Source: an uncultured Psychrosphaera sp.
GTDB taxonomy: Bacteria; Pseudomonadota; Gammaproteobacteria; Enterobacterales; Alteromonadaceae
Length of the DNA stretch: 64,000 nt
Assembly (NCBI RefSeq): GCF_947500655.1
Contig: NZ_CANMSK010000014.1
Span: 1-64,000, forward strand
Direction: 5' to 3'
A model generated the notes under the pieces. It saw only the letters and a program-made list of their open reading frames with translations. It searched no databases and had not been told where the DNA came from. Numbering within the stretch: the stretch's first letter is position 1; the number at the start of each line of letters is the position of its first letter. Of this stretch, positions 1-8,437 are shown in pieces. Position numbers and translations under genes: made by a program.

Positions 1-107
1 ACAAGATATTTAATAAAATCAATCAACAGGGTTAATTCGAGCTTGAGGAGCAACGAACTGAATTTAGAATAAAGTACCTAAATATCAGTGGCAAACGATA
101 GGAATTA
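1..107 (-). ncRNA. Tandem structured RNA, copy 1 (3' part outside the window)
   Basis: This is the first of four copies of a repeat that reads as a small structured RNA on the minus strand. The sequence is similar to the copies ending at 173, 518 and 817. Here the 3' hairpin and terminator lie beyond the left edge. Helix 1 of the minus-strand RNA pairs ACTGA with TCAGT, where copy 2 has ACTGG with CCAGT: a compensated A-U to G-C change. The next conserved parts are a TTCG/CGAA-closed hairpin with a CCUCA-type loop, and AATTAA-CCCTG-TTGATT. The 5' end is set only by the end of similarity near a conserved box (CAAACGATAGGAATT on the plus strand); no promoter is assigned. The family is not recognised. 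Confidence 0.6.
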
Positions 108-172
108 ATCTTATGAATTAATTTAATTAACTCACTTATTTATGAGCTGAGTTCAGATGTTAAATTTTAGGC

Positions 173-201
173 AAAAAAAAGGGCATCCAAATTGGATGCC
201 C
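173..201 (-). terminator. Intrinsic terminator of RNA copy 2
   Basis: The inverted repeat GGGCATCC/GGATGCCC at 181-201 is followed on the minus strand by eight T residues (173-180). The same 21-base hairpin recurs unchanged at 525-545 and 825-845. On the plus strand it is preceded, not followed, by the homopolymer, so it works for minus-strand transcription. Confidence 0.85.
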
Positions 202-335
202 AAAAGACTTTAAGTATTTAATATCCACAACAAGATATTAAATAAAATCAATCAACAGGGTTGATTCGAGCTTGAGGAGCAACGAACTGGGATTAGAGTA
301 ATGCATCTAAAAACCAGTAACAAACGATAGGAATT
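173..335 (-). ncRNA. Tandem structured RNA, copy 2 (complete)
   Basis: This is the clearest full copy. Read 5' to 3' on the minus strand it contains helix 1 (ACTGG/CCAGT plus an inner TTAG/CTAA), a TTCG/CGAA hairpin with a CCUCA loop, AATCAA-CCCTG-TTGATT, ATTTAATATC-TTGTTGTG-GATATTAAAT, and a perfect GC-rich hairpin followed by eight U residues. No credible reading frame with a ribosome binding site spans it, so an RNA gene is the simplest reading. The spacer to copy 3 (about 336-517) is AT-rich and holds nothing I can name. The function is unknown; the 5' end is approximate. Confidence 0.68.
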
Positions 336-517
336 CACCTAATGAATTAATTTATTTAACTTATGAAAAGTGATGATTTTAGTGCTTGTTAAAAAATTAG
401 CAGCCATTAACAAGCCAATAAATATTAATTCTATGTTTTAAATATGTGCTTTTTGTATAACGGTTTATATTAACGTTCGTGATAAAAATTAGATGAGAAG
501 TTGTAATTGGTATAAAT

Positions 518-545
518 AAAAAAAGGGCATCCAAATTGGATGCCC
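518..545 (-). terminator. Intrinsic terminator of RNA copy 3
   Basis: The hairpin at 525-545 is identical to the one at 181-201 and is followed on the minus strand by seven T residues (518-524). Confidence 0.85.
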
Positions 546-678
546 AAAATATTACTATATATAATATCCACAACAAGATATTAAATAAAATCAATCAACA
601 GGGTAGTTCGAGCTTGAGGGGCTGCGAACTGGGTTTAGAATAAAACACTTAAATATCAGTGGCAAACGATAGGAATTC
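518..678 (-). ncRNA. Tandem structured RNA, copy 3 (diverged loop region)
   Basis: This copy keeps the terminator hairpin, the TTGTTGTG loop hairpin and the 5' conserved box. It differs in the middle: the plus strand reads GAGGGGCTGCG where the other copies read GAGGAGCAACG, and the AATCAA arm is shortened so that the CCCTG-loop hairpin is lost. It may be a functional variant or a decaying copy. The spacer to copy 4 (about 679-816) shows no gene. Confidence 0.6.
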
Positions 679-816
679 ATTTAATAAATTAATTTATCTC
701 ACGCATGACTTTGTGATTTCTCTCAAGTACTTCAATAAAAATATTTAAGGACTTAACATTTTTATCATTAAATTTTTTTTATAAAAAGGTAGGTGATGGA
801 ATGTTAAATTTTAGGC

Positions 817-845
817 AAAAAAAAGGGCATCCAAATTGGATGCCC
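817..845 (-). terminator. Intrinsic terminator of RNA copy 4
   Basis: The hairpin at 825-845 is followed on the minus strand by eight T residues (817-824). It is identical to the terminators of copies 2 and 3, and the context TAAATTTTAGGC just beyond it is also shared with copy 2. Confidence 0.85.
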
Positions 846-980
846 AAAAGATTTTAAGCATTTAACGTCCACAACAAGACATTAAACAATATCAATCAAC
901 AGGGTTAATTCGAGCTTGAGGAGCAACGAATTGAGATTAGAGTAAAGTATCTAATCTCAACTAACAAATGATAGGAATTC
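817..980 (-). ncRNA. Tandem structured RNA, copy 4 (complete)
   Basis: This copy has diverged in sequence while keeping its helices. Helix 1 is now a perfect ten-pair stem, TTGAGATTAG/CTAATCTCAA. The TTGTTGTG hairpin has TTTAATGTC/GACGTTAAA, so one A-U pair of copy 2 (AATATC/GATATT) has become G-C with both sides changed. The terminator is identical to copies 2 and 3. These paired changes are the main evidence that the repeats are selected as RNA. It lies downstream of dapD on the same strand but behind the dapD terminator, so it probably has its own promoter. Confidence 0.68.
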
Positions 981-1056
981 ATTCGATGGGTGAATTAAAT
1001 TAATCTATGTAAGGTACTTAATAATGGAGCATGAGTAACGAGTGTAAAATTAAGAC

Positions 1057-1085
1057 AAAAAAAAGGCGCATTAATTAAATGCACC
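1057..1085 (-). terminator. Intrinsic terminator of dapD
   Basis: On the minus strand GGTGCATT-TAATT-AATGCGCC (1065-1085) forms an eight-pair stem with one G-U pair and is followed by a run of eight T residues. It lies about 75 bases after the dapD stop and ends the map-glnD-dapD direction of transcription. Confidence 0.8.
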
Positions 1086-1096
1086 TATATTATGCT

Positions 1097-1162
1097 GCTT
1101 ACAGCTTACAGCTTACAGCTTACAGCTTACAGCTTACAGCTTACAGCTTACAGCTTACAGCT
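1097..1162. repeat. Heptanucleotide tandem repeat (GCTTACA, nine units) touching the dapD stop
   Basis: Nine perfect GCTTACA units fill 1097-1159 and a partial unit continues to 1162, inside the dapD stop codon (1161-1163). On the coding strand the stop TAG therefore opens the AGCTGTA repeat. The array separates the coding end from the terminator. It can change in unit number by slippage without altering the protein, but would change the 3' UTR length. Confidence 0.95.
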
Positions 1163-2006
1163 ATTCGTCAATGCTACGTAATAGTGCGTTAACACCAACT
1201 TTTGCACGAGTTTGTGCATCAACTTTCTTAACAATAATTGCAGCGTAAAGAGAATGGCTACCATCTTTTGATGGCAATGAACCCGGTACAACAACCGCAC
1301 CAGCAGGAACCCTACCATAAGTTATTTCACCAGTTTCACGGTCAAAGATACGAGTAGACTGACTGATATATACACCCATAGAAAGTACAGCGCCTTCTTC
1401 AACAATTACACCTTCAACAACTTCTGAACGAGCACCAATAAAACAATTATCTTCAATAATCGTTGGATTAGCTTGTAGAGGCTCTAAAACGCCACCTATG
1501 CCAACACCACCAGATAAATGTACATTCTTACCAATTTGAGCACAAGACCCAACAGTGGCCCATGTATCAACCATAGTGCCATCATCAACATAAGCACCTA
1601 TGTTTGTGTAAGAAGGCATAAGAACTACATTCTTACCAACATAAGAACCTTTACGTGCAGCCGCAGGAGGAACAACGCGCATTCCACCTTGTTTAAAGTC
1701 TGCTTCAGTGTATGACGCAAATTTATTATCAACTTTATCGTAAAATTTAGTTTCGCCACCATCCATAACTTCGTTGTCACGAATACGGAATGATAATAAA
1801 ACTGCCTTTTTCAACCATTGATGAACAACCCATTCACCAGCAATTTTTTCAGCAACACGTGCTTTACCACAATCTAATAATTCTAACGCTTGCTCTACAG
1901 ATGATTTAACTTCTGCAGTAACCGTTGTTGGTGTGATAGCATCACGATTTTCAAATGCTTGTTCAATGATCTCTTGTAAAGAGGCTAGGTTTTGTAACTC
2001 AGTCAT
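1161..2006 (-). CDS. dapD: 2,3,4,5-tetrahydropyridine-2,6-dicarboxylate N-succinyltransferase
   Basis: DapD transfers succinyl from succinyl-CoA to tetrahydrodipicolinate in the succinylase branch of lysine and diaminopimelate synthesis. The 281-residue protein is close to the usual 274. It has the helical N-terminal domain and then a left-handed beta-helix of hexapeptide repeats from about residue 110 to 240, with runs such as [14 protein letters not shown] and [15 protein letters not shown]. The start is set by AGGAAAG six bases upstream of ATG. It lies 23 bases after glnD on the same strand, as in E. coli. The stop codon is fused to a heptanucleotide repeat. Confidence 0.97.
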   Translation of the reverse strand: MTELQNLASLQEIIEQAFENRDAITPTTVTAEVKSSVEQALELLDCGKARVAEKIAGEWVVHQWLKKAVLLSFRIRDNEVMDGGETKFYDKVDNKFASYTEADFKQGGMRVVPPAAARKGSYVGKNVVLMPSYTNIGAYVDDGTMVDTWATVGSCAQIGKNVHLSGGVGIGGVLEPLQANPTIIEDNCFIGARSEVVEGVIVEEGAVLSMGVYISQSTRIFDRETGEITYGRVPAGAVVVPGSLPSKDGSHSLYAAIIVKKVDAQTRAKVGVNALLRSIDE

Positions 2007-2029
2007 GACTTTCCTAAATATATTATTGT

Positions 2030-4648
2030 TTAATCTAATTCTAATTCTTGTTTTAACGCTTCAACTAATGATGCTTTTTGTTCATCATTTAATTTAGTTC
2101 TTTCTATTGTAGATACTCTAAAAATATCTTCTGCTTTTTCACCTATAGTGGATATTTTAGCAGAGTACAGCATGATATTGTTCTGTTTAAATACTTTTGA
2201 GATCTTAGCTAAAACTCCCGGTGTATCCAGTGCCGTTAATTCCATCATGTTACTGTATTTATTTGAATCTTCTTTGAAGTTTACAGTGACTGGAATTTTA
2301 AACTGCTTAATTTGTCTTGGAATACGTTTTGAAAATGTGGAACTGCATTTACCCGTTAAGATCACGTTTTCAACTAATACTCTTATATTTTCTCTACGTT
2401 CTGCCGTTGAAATCAAAGAACCATCTTGTTCTAAAATAATAAACGTATCAATGACATAACCGTCTTTGGTATTAAGTATATGCGCATCAACTACGTTAGC
2501 ATTTTTAGTGTCAAAAGTAGTTACTATATCTGCGAATAAACCAGGCTGATCTTTAGCATAGACAAATACTTGGGTGCCACCACGTACGGCAGTTTCGCTG
2601 ATCAAAACTAAAGGTCGTTTGGAGCGATTTGAGTGAGCTAATAATTTCTCAGTGTGCCATTCGATATGTTTTGGAGCATGGCGGGCAAAATACAAAGTCC
2701 TCACTTGCTTCCATATTTTCTGAATTGAACCTGCAGGGTAACCGTTCTTTTCTAATAGCAGTAGAGCTTGTTCTTTATTAGCTTTTGCTGTTTCTCGCAT
2801 ATCTTTGACATTTTCTAACCCCTGACGCAATGCACGTTGAGTTACAAGGTAAAGATCAGCTAACAAGGTGCTTTTCCAATCATTCCAAAGATTAGTATTG
2901 GTAGCTCTTACATCAGCAACCGTTAAGCAATAAAGCAAATCTAATCGGGTCTCGTCTTTCACAATTTTAGCAAACCGGGCTATGACGTCTGGATTATAAA
3001 TATCACTTTTTTGAGCGGTTACAGACATTAATAAATGATTATCCACTAGCCAGCTGATGATCTTAGTGTCAGATTTAGGTAGTTTGTGTAATTCGCCAAA
3101 ACTAGTTGCATCAATAGCACCTAATTTTGAGTGATCTCCGCCGCGTCCTTTACCAATGTCGTGGAATATACCTGCGATATAAAGTAATTCTGGTTTATCT
3201 AAGCGTTTCATAATGCCGCTGCAAAGTGGAAACTCAGATTTGAATTCTGGAATTGTGAATCTATGCAGGTTTTGGATCAATCGATGAGTATGTTCATCAA
3301 CGGTATACGCGTGGAATAAATCAAACTGCATTTGTCCAACGATATGACGCCAATTAGGCATGTAATAGGCCAATACACTGTGACGAAGCATTAGTGTAAA
3401 TGCTTTTCCCATTGAGTTTGGGTGACGTAAAAATTCAAGAAACGCTTCTCGGCAATAAGCTAAATCTTGCAAGTCGCCCATTAAGCGACGTCGAACTTGG
3501 CGCAATAATCGAATAGTGGAAGAATGTAACTTTTCAATTTCGTCATGATCCGCAATGTGTGTGAACATTTTGATCATATTGGCGCGGTTAAAAAATACAT
3601 CATCGTGTTTCGCTAACAAAGAACGTCCATGAATCGCAAAATCGTCATCAATATCGGTCACTTCTCGTGTAATACCGAGTATGGCGGAGTTAAATACTTG
3701 TAATAACATAGTGTTTAGCTCGACAACTCGCCTAGCAACACGGAAAAAACGTTTCATCATGCGTTCAACAGCGGCTTTGCCGTCATCACCAAAACCCATC
3801 ATTTCGGCAACTTCTGGTTGATAATCAAATAACAAACGGTTTTCGCTGCGCTTTGCGACCACATGTAACGCAAATCGCATTTGCCATAAATAATCTTGGC
3901 ACTCATTCATTTCTTGATATTCATCTGGTTGTAAATAACCATGTTTCACTAACTCGGCCACACTTTGAGTATCAAAATGTTTTTTAGCAACCCAAGAAAT
4001 AGTTTGTAAATCTCGCAAACAACCGGGATTAGCCTTTAAATTAGGTTCCAAATTGTAAGAGGTTGAGTGATATCGATTATGCCTTTCTCTTTGTTCATCA
4101 CGTTTTGCTAAGTAAAATTCTTTTGAGCTGATAAATTTTGAATTTGTTAGCTCATCACATAAAACTTTAAAAATATCATTATTACCAGCTAATGGGCGTC
4201 GCTCCATTAAGTTAGTCGCTATCGTAATATCTTCTTTGGCGATACTTAATGTTTCTTTTATGGTGCGAACCGAGTGGCCAACATCAAATTTCAAATCCCA
4301 CAAGGTGGTAATAAATAAACTAATTTTTTCAGTTGAACTGGATGATATTGATTTTTTTGAAAGTAATAGTAAATCAACGTCCGACTGAGGATGTAACTCT
4401 TTGCGTCCGTAACCACCAACCGCAACTAAGCTTAGATTATTGTCTTGATCTAGACCTGAGTAAATCCAAACATTTTGTAAGATAAAATCAACAAATTCAG
4501 CACGAGCTCTAACCAAGTAACGAACAGGAATTGAATTGAAGTTTTGTTCACTCCAATCAGAAAACTGCTTAATACGTTCTTTGTACTCCAACAAATTAAA
4601 AGGTGTTGGTAGTGACGTTAATAATGGTGCTGGTATTTCAAATATCAT
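2030..4648 (-). CDS. glnD: [Protein-PII] uridylyltransferase / uridylyl-removing enzyme
   Basis: GlnD senses glutamine and adds or removes UMP on PII proteins, controlling nitrogen assimilation. The nucleotidyltransferase motif [15 protein letters not shown] sits near residue 80 with the two aspartates of DVD. An HD domain follows ([12 protein letters not shown], then [13 protein letters not shown]), and two ACT domains close the protein ([15 protein letters not shown] and [15 protein letters not shown]). I chose the ATG at 4648 ([10 protein letters not shown], 872 residues) over an in-frame TTG seven codons upstream, because AAAGAG lies at proper distance before the ATG. It is between map and dapD, the standard order. 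Confidence 0.96.
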   Translation of the reverse strand: MIFEIPAPLLTSLPTPFNLLEYKERIKQFSDWSEQNFNSIPVRYLVRARAEFVDFILQNVWIYSGLDQDNNLSLVAVGGYGRKELHPQSDVDLLLLSKKSISSSSTEKISLFITTLWDLKFDVGHSVRTIKETLSIAKEDITIATNLMERRPLAGNNDIFKVLCDELTNSKFISSKEFYLAKRDEQRERHNRYHSTSYNLEPNLKANPGCLRDLQTISWVAKKHFDTQSVAELVKHGYLQPDEYQEMNECQDYLWQMRFALHVVAKRSENRLLFDYQPEVAEMMGFGDDGKAAVERMMKRFFRVARRVVELNTMLLQVFNSAILGITREVTDIDDDFAIHGRSLLAKHDDVFFNRANMIKMFTHIADHDEIEKLHSSTIRLLRQVRRRLMGDLQDLAYCREAFLEFLRHPNSMGKAFTLMLRHSVLAYYMPNWRHIVGQMQFDLFHAYTVDEHTHRLIQNLHRFTIPEFKSEFPLCSGIMKRLDKPELLYIAGIFHDIGKGRGGDHSKLGAIDATSFGELHKLPKSDTKIISWLVDNHLLMSVTAQKSDIYNPDVIARFAKIVKDETRLDLLYCLTVADVRATNTNLWNDWKSTLLADLYLVTQRALRQGLENVKDMRETAKANKEQALLLLEKNGYPAGSIQKIWKQVRTLYFARHAPKHIEWHTEKLLAHSNRSKRPLVLISETAVRGGTQVFVYAKDQPGLFADIVTTFDTKNANVVDAHILNTKDGYVIDTFIILEQDGSLISTAERRENIRVLVENVILTGKCSSTFSKRIPRQIKQFKIPVTVNFKEDSNKYSNMMELTALDTPGVLAKISKVFKQNNIMLYSAKISTIGEKAEDIFRVSTIERTKLNDEQKASLVEALKQELELD

Positions 4649-4741
4649 CTTTTTCTCTTTGTTAAACAATAGATAGCTTTGATTAATAGATAGTTTGAAT
4701 TGATTTTTTACTTTTTACACCAGTGGTTACTGGCTCATTTA

Positions 4742-5533
4742 TTAATGTGAAATCACTCGAGGGAAATCTTCATCATTACGTAATGTTAATACCTCAACAC
4801 CATTTTCAGTTACTAACAAAGTATGCTCATACTGAGCTGATAACTTTCTATCTTTAGTTACGGCAGTCCATTGATCTTTCAATACTTTTAAACGATAAGT
4901 TCCAGCGTTGATCATAGGTTCAATAGTAAAGCACATACCAGCTTTTAATTCTTCGCCAGTGCCCGCTTTGCCGTAATGAACAATTTGCGGTTCTTCATGG
5001 AAACCTTCGCCAATACCATGTCCACAAAAATCACGAACAACAGAATAGGATGCCGCTTCTGCGTGTTTTTGTATGATTTCACCAATGTCACCTAGACGAC
5101 AACCTGGCTTTACAATTTTAATGGCTTTATAAAGGCACTCTTGTGTCACTTTAGCAAGACGTTTAGCTTGGATGTTTGGTTCGCCAACAAAAAACATTTT
5201 TGATGTATCACCATGAACGCCATCTTTGATAACGGTAACATCAATATTGACTGAGTCACCATTTTTTAACGGTTTATCATCGGGGATACCATGACAAATA
5301 ACGTGATTGACTGACGTACAAACCGATTTTGGAAAAGGCGGGTAACCATAATTTAATGGGGCTGGAATACAACCTTGAACGTCAACAATGTAATTATGAC
5401 AAAGGGTGTTTAATTCATCGGTAGTAACCCCGACTTTTACATGCTCACCAATCATTTCTAATACTTCTGCAGCCAACTTTCCGGCGATGCGCATTTTTTC
5501 AATTAGTTCAGGTGTCTTAATTATTGCTGACAT
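4742..5533 (-). CDS. map: Type I methionine aminopeptidase
   Basis: Map removes the initiator methionine from nascent proteins. The metal ligands can be placed in order: the two aspartates of IDVTVIKDGVHGDTS, the histidine of GHGIGEGFHEEP, the glutamate of TIEPM and the glutamate of QYEHTLL. The chosen ATG at 5533 gives 263 residues, matching the usual 264, and is preceded by GAGAGAAA; an upstream in-frame TTG would add eight residues without a better ribosome site. It is divergent from rpsB, as in most gammaproteobacteria. Confidence 0.97.
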   Translation of the reverse strand: MSAIIKTPELIEKMRIAGKLAAEVLEMIGEHVKVGVTTDELNTLCHNYIVDVQGCIPAPLNYGYPPFPKSVCTSVNHVICHGIPDDKPLKNGDSVNIDVTVIKDGVHGDTSKMFFVGEPNIQAKRLAKVTQECLYKAIKIVKPGCRLGDIGEIIQKHAEAASYSVVRDFCGHGIGEGFHEEPQIVHYGKAGTGEELKAGMCFTIEPMINAGTYRLKVLKDQWTAVTKDRKLSAQYEHTLLVTENGVEVLTLRNDEDFPRVISH

Positions 5534-5614
5534 AAATATTTCTCTCTGTTTCGACACAACTTTTAGGGAAAAAGCCTAAAATGTTAAAAAATGAACGATT
5601 TTATTGGCAATTAG

Positions 5615-5644
5615 TTGTGTTTGCTAAGTCTCTTATGGTATAAA
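5615..5644 (+). promoter_or_regulatory. Probable sigma-70 promoter of rpsB-tsf
   Basis: TTGTGT (5615-5620) and TATAAA (5639-5644) are 18 bases apart and are followed by GCGCGCC. A GC-rich discriminator of this kind is typical of ribosomal promoters under ppGpp control. The map-rpsB interval (5534-5861) holds this promoter, a long AT-rich stretch and the rpsB leader, and no other gene. Confidence 0.55.
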
Positions 5645-5773
5645 GCGCGCCTTATTTTTACAAAGGTTTTTTAAGTTTTTACTTAAATCATTTTTAAAAA
5701 AGTAAGTAAGCTAAGTTATTAGCGTAATAAATAGCACATTAATTTAAATTAAATAACACACATATATCGACAC

Positions 5774-5861
5774 ATTCCCCGGGGTGCTGAAGCGTTGTAA
5801 AACGCCAAAGTCGGATAGGAATGGGATATATGGAGGCCTAACCCCATTAGAGGAAATTAAA
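5774..5861 (+). promoter_or_regulatory. Folded 5' leader of rpsB (candidate S2 autoregulatory element)
   Basis: Two hairpins precede the gene. GCGTT-GTAA-AACGC occupies 5792-5805. A longer one at 5820-5848 closes with AATGGG/CCCATT and holds GGAGG in its apical part. The ribosome site AGAGGAAA follows directly. In E. coli, S2 represses rpsB-tsf through the rpsB leader, and conservation in gammaproteobacteria has been reported; that this leader does the same is inference from position and folding. Confidence 0.5.
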
Positions 5862-6581
5862 ATGGCAAACGTATCAATGCGTGACATGCTACAAGCTGGC
5901 GTACACTTCGGTCACCAAACTCGTTATTGGAACCCTAAAATGAAACCTTTCATTTTCGGCCCACGTAACAAAGTTCATATCATTAACTTAGAGAAAACAG
6001 TTCCAATGTTCAACGAAGCGTTGGATTTTATTAAGACTGTTGCAGCTCGTAAAGGTAAGATCTTATTTGTTGGCACTAAGCGTGCGGCAAGCGAAGCTAT
6101 CAAGGAAGCAGCTATCTCTTGTGATCAATACTACGTTAACCATCGCTGGTTAGGTGGTATGTTGACTAACTGGAAAACAGTTCGTCAATCAATCAAACGT
6201 CTTAAAGACTTAGAATCACAGTCTGACGACGGCACGTTTGAAAAGCTTACTAAAAAAGAAGCTTTAATGCGTACTCGTGAAATGATTAAGCTTGAAAAAA
6301 GCTTAGGTGGTATCAAAAACATGGGCGGGTTACCTGACGCGATCTTCTTGATCGATGCAGATAATGAGCACATCACTATTGCTGAAGCAAATAACTTGGG
6401 TATCCCAGTTATTGCTGTTGTTGATACTAACTCTAACCCAGACAACATTGATTATGTTGTTCCAGGTAACGACGATGCGATTCGTGCAATTCAACTTTAT
6501 ACTTCATCAGTTGCTAATACGATTAAAGAAGGTCGTAATAACAATCTTGAAGTTCAAGCTGAAGATTTTGTAGAAGCATAA
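5862..6581 (+). CDS. rpsB: 30S ribosomal protein S2
   Basis: S2 joins the small subunit late and helps anchor S1. The 239-residue product begins [21 protein letters not shown], the standard N-terminus, and contains the conserved [14 protein letters not shown] and [13 protein letters not shown] segments. The frame is open further upstream to 5784, but that stretch is the folded leader; the ATG at 5862 has AGAGGAAA at correct distance. tsf follows after 125 bases. Confidence 0.98.
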   Translation: MANVSMRDMLQAGVHFGHQTRYWNPKMKPFIFGPRNKVHIINLEKTVPMFNEALDFIKTVAARKGKILFVGTKRAASEAIKEAAISCDQYYVNHRWLGGMLTNWKTVRQSIKRLKDLESQSDDGTFEKLTKKEALMRTREMIKLEKSLGGIKNMGGLPDAIFLIDADNEHITIAEANNLGIPVIAVVDTNSNPDNIDYVVPGNDDAIRAIQLYTSSVANTIKEGRNNNLEVQAEDFVEA

Positions 6582-6621
6582 TAATTGTCTTAAATCATTC
6601 GTGATTTATAAAGACAATGTA

Positions 6622-6647
6622 TAGGGTCATTAATTTGACCCTATTTT
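6622..6647 (+). terminator. Hairpin between rpsB and tsf (partial terminator)
   Basis: TAGGGTCA (6622-6629) pairs with TGACCCTA (6636-6643) and is followed by only four T residues. The short T tract suggests partial termination, which would lower tsf relative to rpsB expression. Confidence 0.6.
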
Positions 6648-6706
6648 CCAAATTAATAGGTTAGTGCACTTGATAAGTGCGGTAACAACAATGTGAGGAT
6701 ACCCTT

Positions 6707-7558
6707 ATGGCAGTAACTGCTGCATTAGTTAAAGAACTACGTGAACGCACTGGCGCGGGCATGATGGATTGTAAGAAAGCGTTAACTGAAACTGATGGTG
6801 ACATCGAGTTAGCAATTGAAAACATGCGTAAAAATGGTCAAGCTAAAGCTGCCAAAAAAGCAGGTAACATTGCTGCTGAAGGAACAATCATTATTAAAGA
6901 AAATAATGGTGTTGCTGCGCTAGTTGAAATCAACTGTCAAACAGACTTCGTTGCTAAAGATAAAAACTTCTTAGCATTTGCTAATTCTGTTGCTGACGCT
7001 GCTATTGCATCTACAACGACTATTGAAGCTCTTCAAGCTGAATTCGAAGAAGCTCGTGTAACTTTAGTTACAAAAATTGGTGAAAACATCAATGTTCGTC
7101 GTCTTCAATACATTGAAGGTAGTGCACTAGCATCATACCGTCATGGTGACAAGATTGGTGTTGTTGTAGCTGGTGAAGCAGACGCTGAAACGCTTAAGCA
7201 CATTGCTATGCACGTAGCTGCAAGCAAGCCTGAGTTTGTTAACCCAAGCGACGTTCCAGCTGAAGTTGTTGAGAAAGAAAAACAAATCCAAATCGAAATC
7301 GCGATGAATGAAGGCAAGCCTGCTGAAATCGCTGAAAAAATGGTTATTGGTCGCATGAAGAAATTTACTGGTGAGGTTTCTCTTACTGGTCAAGCGTTCA
7401 TCATGGAACCTAAGAAAACTGTTGGCGATATCCTTAAAGAAAAAGGCGCTACAGTAACTTCATTTGTTCGTTTAGAAGTTGGTGAAGGTATCGAGAAGAA
7501 ATCTGAAGATTTCGCAGCTGAAGTAGAAGCTCAAATTGCTGCTGCTAAAGGCGCATAA
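6707..7558 (+). CDS. tsf: Elongation factor Ts
   Basis: EF-Ts is the nucleotide exchange factor that recycles EF-Tu-GDP. The 283 residues equal the E. coli length. The N-terminal UBA-like domain ([19 protein letters not shown]) and the core motif [13 protein letters not shown] that displaces Mg-GDP are intact. GAGG precedes the ATG. In most gammaproteobacteria pyrH comes next; here a pigment cluster of about 17.5 kb intervenes. Confidence 0.98.
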   Translation: MAVTAALVKELRERTGAGMMDCKKALTETDGDIELAIENMRKNGQAKAAKKAGNIAAEGTIIIKENNGVAALVEINCQTDFVAKDKNFLAFANSVADAAIASTTTIEALQAEFEEARVTLVTKIGENINVRRLQYIEGSALASYRHGDKIGVVVAGEADAETLKHIAMHVAASKPEFVNPSDVPAEVVEKEKQIQIEIAMNEGKPAEIAEKMVIGRMKKFTGEVSLTGQAFIMEPKKTVGDILKEKGATVTSFVRLEVGEGIEKKSEDFAAEVEAQIAAAKGA

Positions 7559-7582
7559 TTTCTTTTAGAAATTAACTCATAC

Positions 7583-7612
7583 AAAAAACCGCACTCATGT
7601 GCGGTTTTTTTT
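7583..7612 (+). terminator. Bidirectional terminator after tsf and the convergent PPTase gene
   Basis: CCGCAC-TCAT-GTGCGG (7589-7604) is flanked by A6 on the left and T8 on the right, so it can end transcription from both tsf (plus) and the convergent gene ending at 7651 (minus). Confidence 0.88.
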
Positions 7613-7650
7613 ATTGGGTTTTTAGCCAAATCAAATGTGACAAACGTTTA

Positions 7651-8340
7651 TTAAACTTTTATTTCTTGGTAGTTGAGCTGTAACCCTTCAATATTTAATA
7701 CTCTACTTTCAATTGTATTCTTAGCTATATTTTTAATGTTGCCATTGTTGTTCGGATTATAAATAACTGAAAGCTTATAATCATTGTAAATAGTGAGACT
7801 AAAGTGACTTAAATCATCAAGTTTTAATTGATTTATAATATCAACTTTTAAAATGTCTAAATAATTCGAAATTGTATATTTCGCATAAGACTCTTTTAAT
7901 GTCCATAATGTGTAAAAACTTGATATTAGTTCAACGTTTTTTTCATTTTCGTGAAAGAGTGTTGCAGTATTTTGTAAAACCGTTCGTTTAGGATCTTCAA
8001 ATTCTACATCTATACCAATCCTTCCTTTTTCATTTGCAAAAATACAAATACATTCTTTGCTATGAGATATAAAATATAAATACTTAGATTTTTTTTGTTT
8101 ATATTCCACGATTAATGCTTGGTTTTGTGAACAAAATTTAACATTAATATCATTCATTTTAACATCTGGAAATGCTATTTTTTTTATTAAAATACGACTT
8201 AATATAAATTGAATTTTAGAGCTTTTTCTTTTTTTATTGGATAGTGTTTTTAATTCTCGAGTCGATAGGTTTTTTGTAAGTTCTTGAAAATAATAAAAGT
8301 ATTTTTTTTTGTTGAATTTTATTGTATATAATTCATTCAT
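7651..8340 (-). CDS. 4'-phosphopantetheinyl transferase of the aryl polyene cluster
   Basis: This enzyme should attach the phosphopantetheine arm to the two ACPs of the neighbouring operon. The Sfp/EntD-type signatures are visible: GIDVEF near residue 108, which binds Mg and CoA, and WTLKESYAK near residue 145. The 229 residues fit the superfamily. It is strikingly AT-rich and lysine/asparagine-rich compared with the flanking core genes. It is divergent from the cluster with a shared 97-base promoter interval, a position that corresponds to the PPTase (ApeB) of other APE clusters. Confidence 0.85.
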   Translation of the reverse strand: MNELYTIKFNKKKYFYYFQELTKNLSTRELKTLSNKKRKSSKIQFILSRILIKKIAFPDVKMNDINVKFCSQNQALIVEYKQKKSKYLYFISHSKECICIFANEKGRIGIDVEFEDPKRTVLQNTATLFHENEKNVELISSFYTLWTLKESYAKYTISNYLDILKVDIINQLKLDDLSHFSLTIYNDYKLSVIYNPNNNGNIKNIAKNTIESRVLNIEGLQLNYQEIKV

Positions 8341-8375
8341 GTACTACACCCCCTCTGTTGGATTAAAATAATATC

Positions 8376-8404
8376 TTGTTCTTATTACTAATTAATAATA
8401 AAAT
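8376..8404 (+). promoter_or_regulatory. Candidate promoter of the aryl polyene operon
   Basis: TTGTTC (8376-8381) and TAAAAT (8399-8404) are 17 bases apart, 33 bases before the first gene. The interval 8341-8437 also has to serve the divergent PPTase gene. The region is very AT-rich, so a chance match is possible. Confidence 0.4.
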
Positions 8405-8437
8405 AAAGAATAAGTAGTATTGGTTATTTGAGGCCAA

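Noticed and set aside
241..290. tRNA-like GGTTNATTCGAGC segment in the tandem repeats
   Set aside because: The T-loop-like string is not followed by an acceptor stem or anticodon arm; no cloverleaf can be formed.
397..594. A 65-codon minus-strand open frame across RNA copy 3
   Set aside because: It runs through the repeat and its terminator hairpin, lacks a ribosome site, and is not preserved in the other copies.
1..985. CRISPR array
   Set aside because: Repeats are about 160 bases with 300-344 base spacing and contain terminators; this is not the short regular repeat-spacer pattern, and no cas genes are near.
4649..4669. Upstream TTG start for glnD (also TTG at 5557 for map and at 34260 for lpxD)
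   Set aside because: In each case an ATG with a proper ribosome site lies a few codons downstream and gives the normal family length.
5784..5861. N-terminal extension of S2 by 26 residues
   Set aside because: The stretch is the folded rpsB leader; the conserved N-terminus MANVSMRDM starts at 5862 behind AGAGGAAA.
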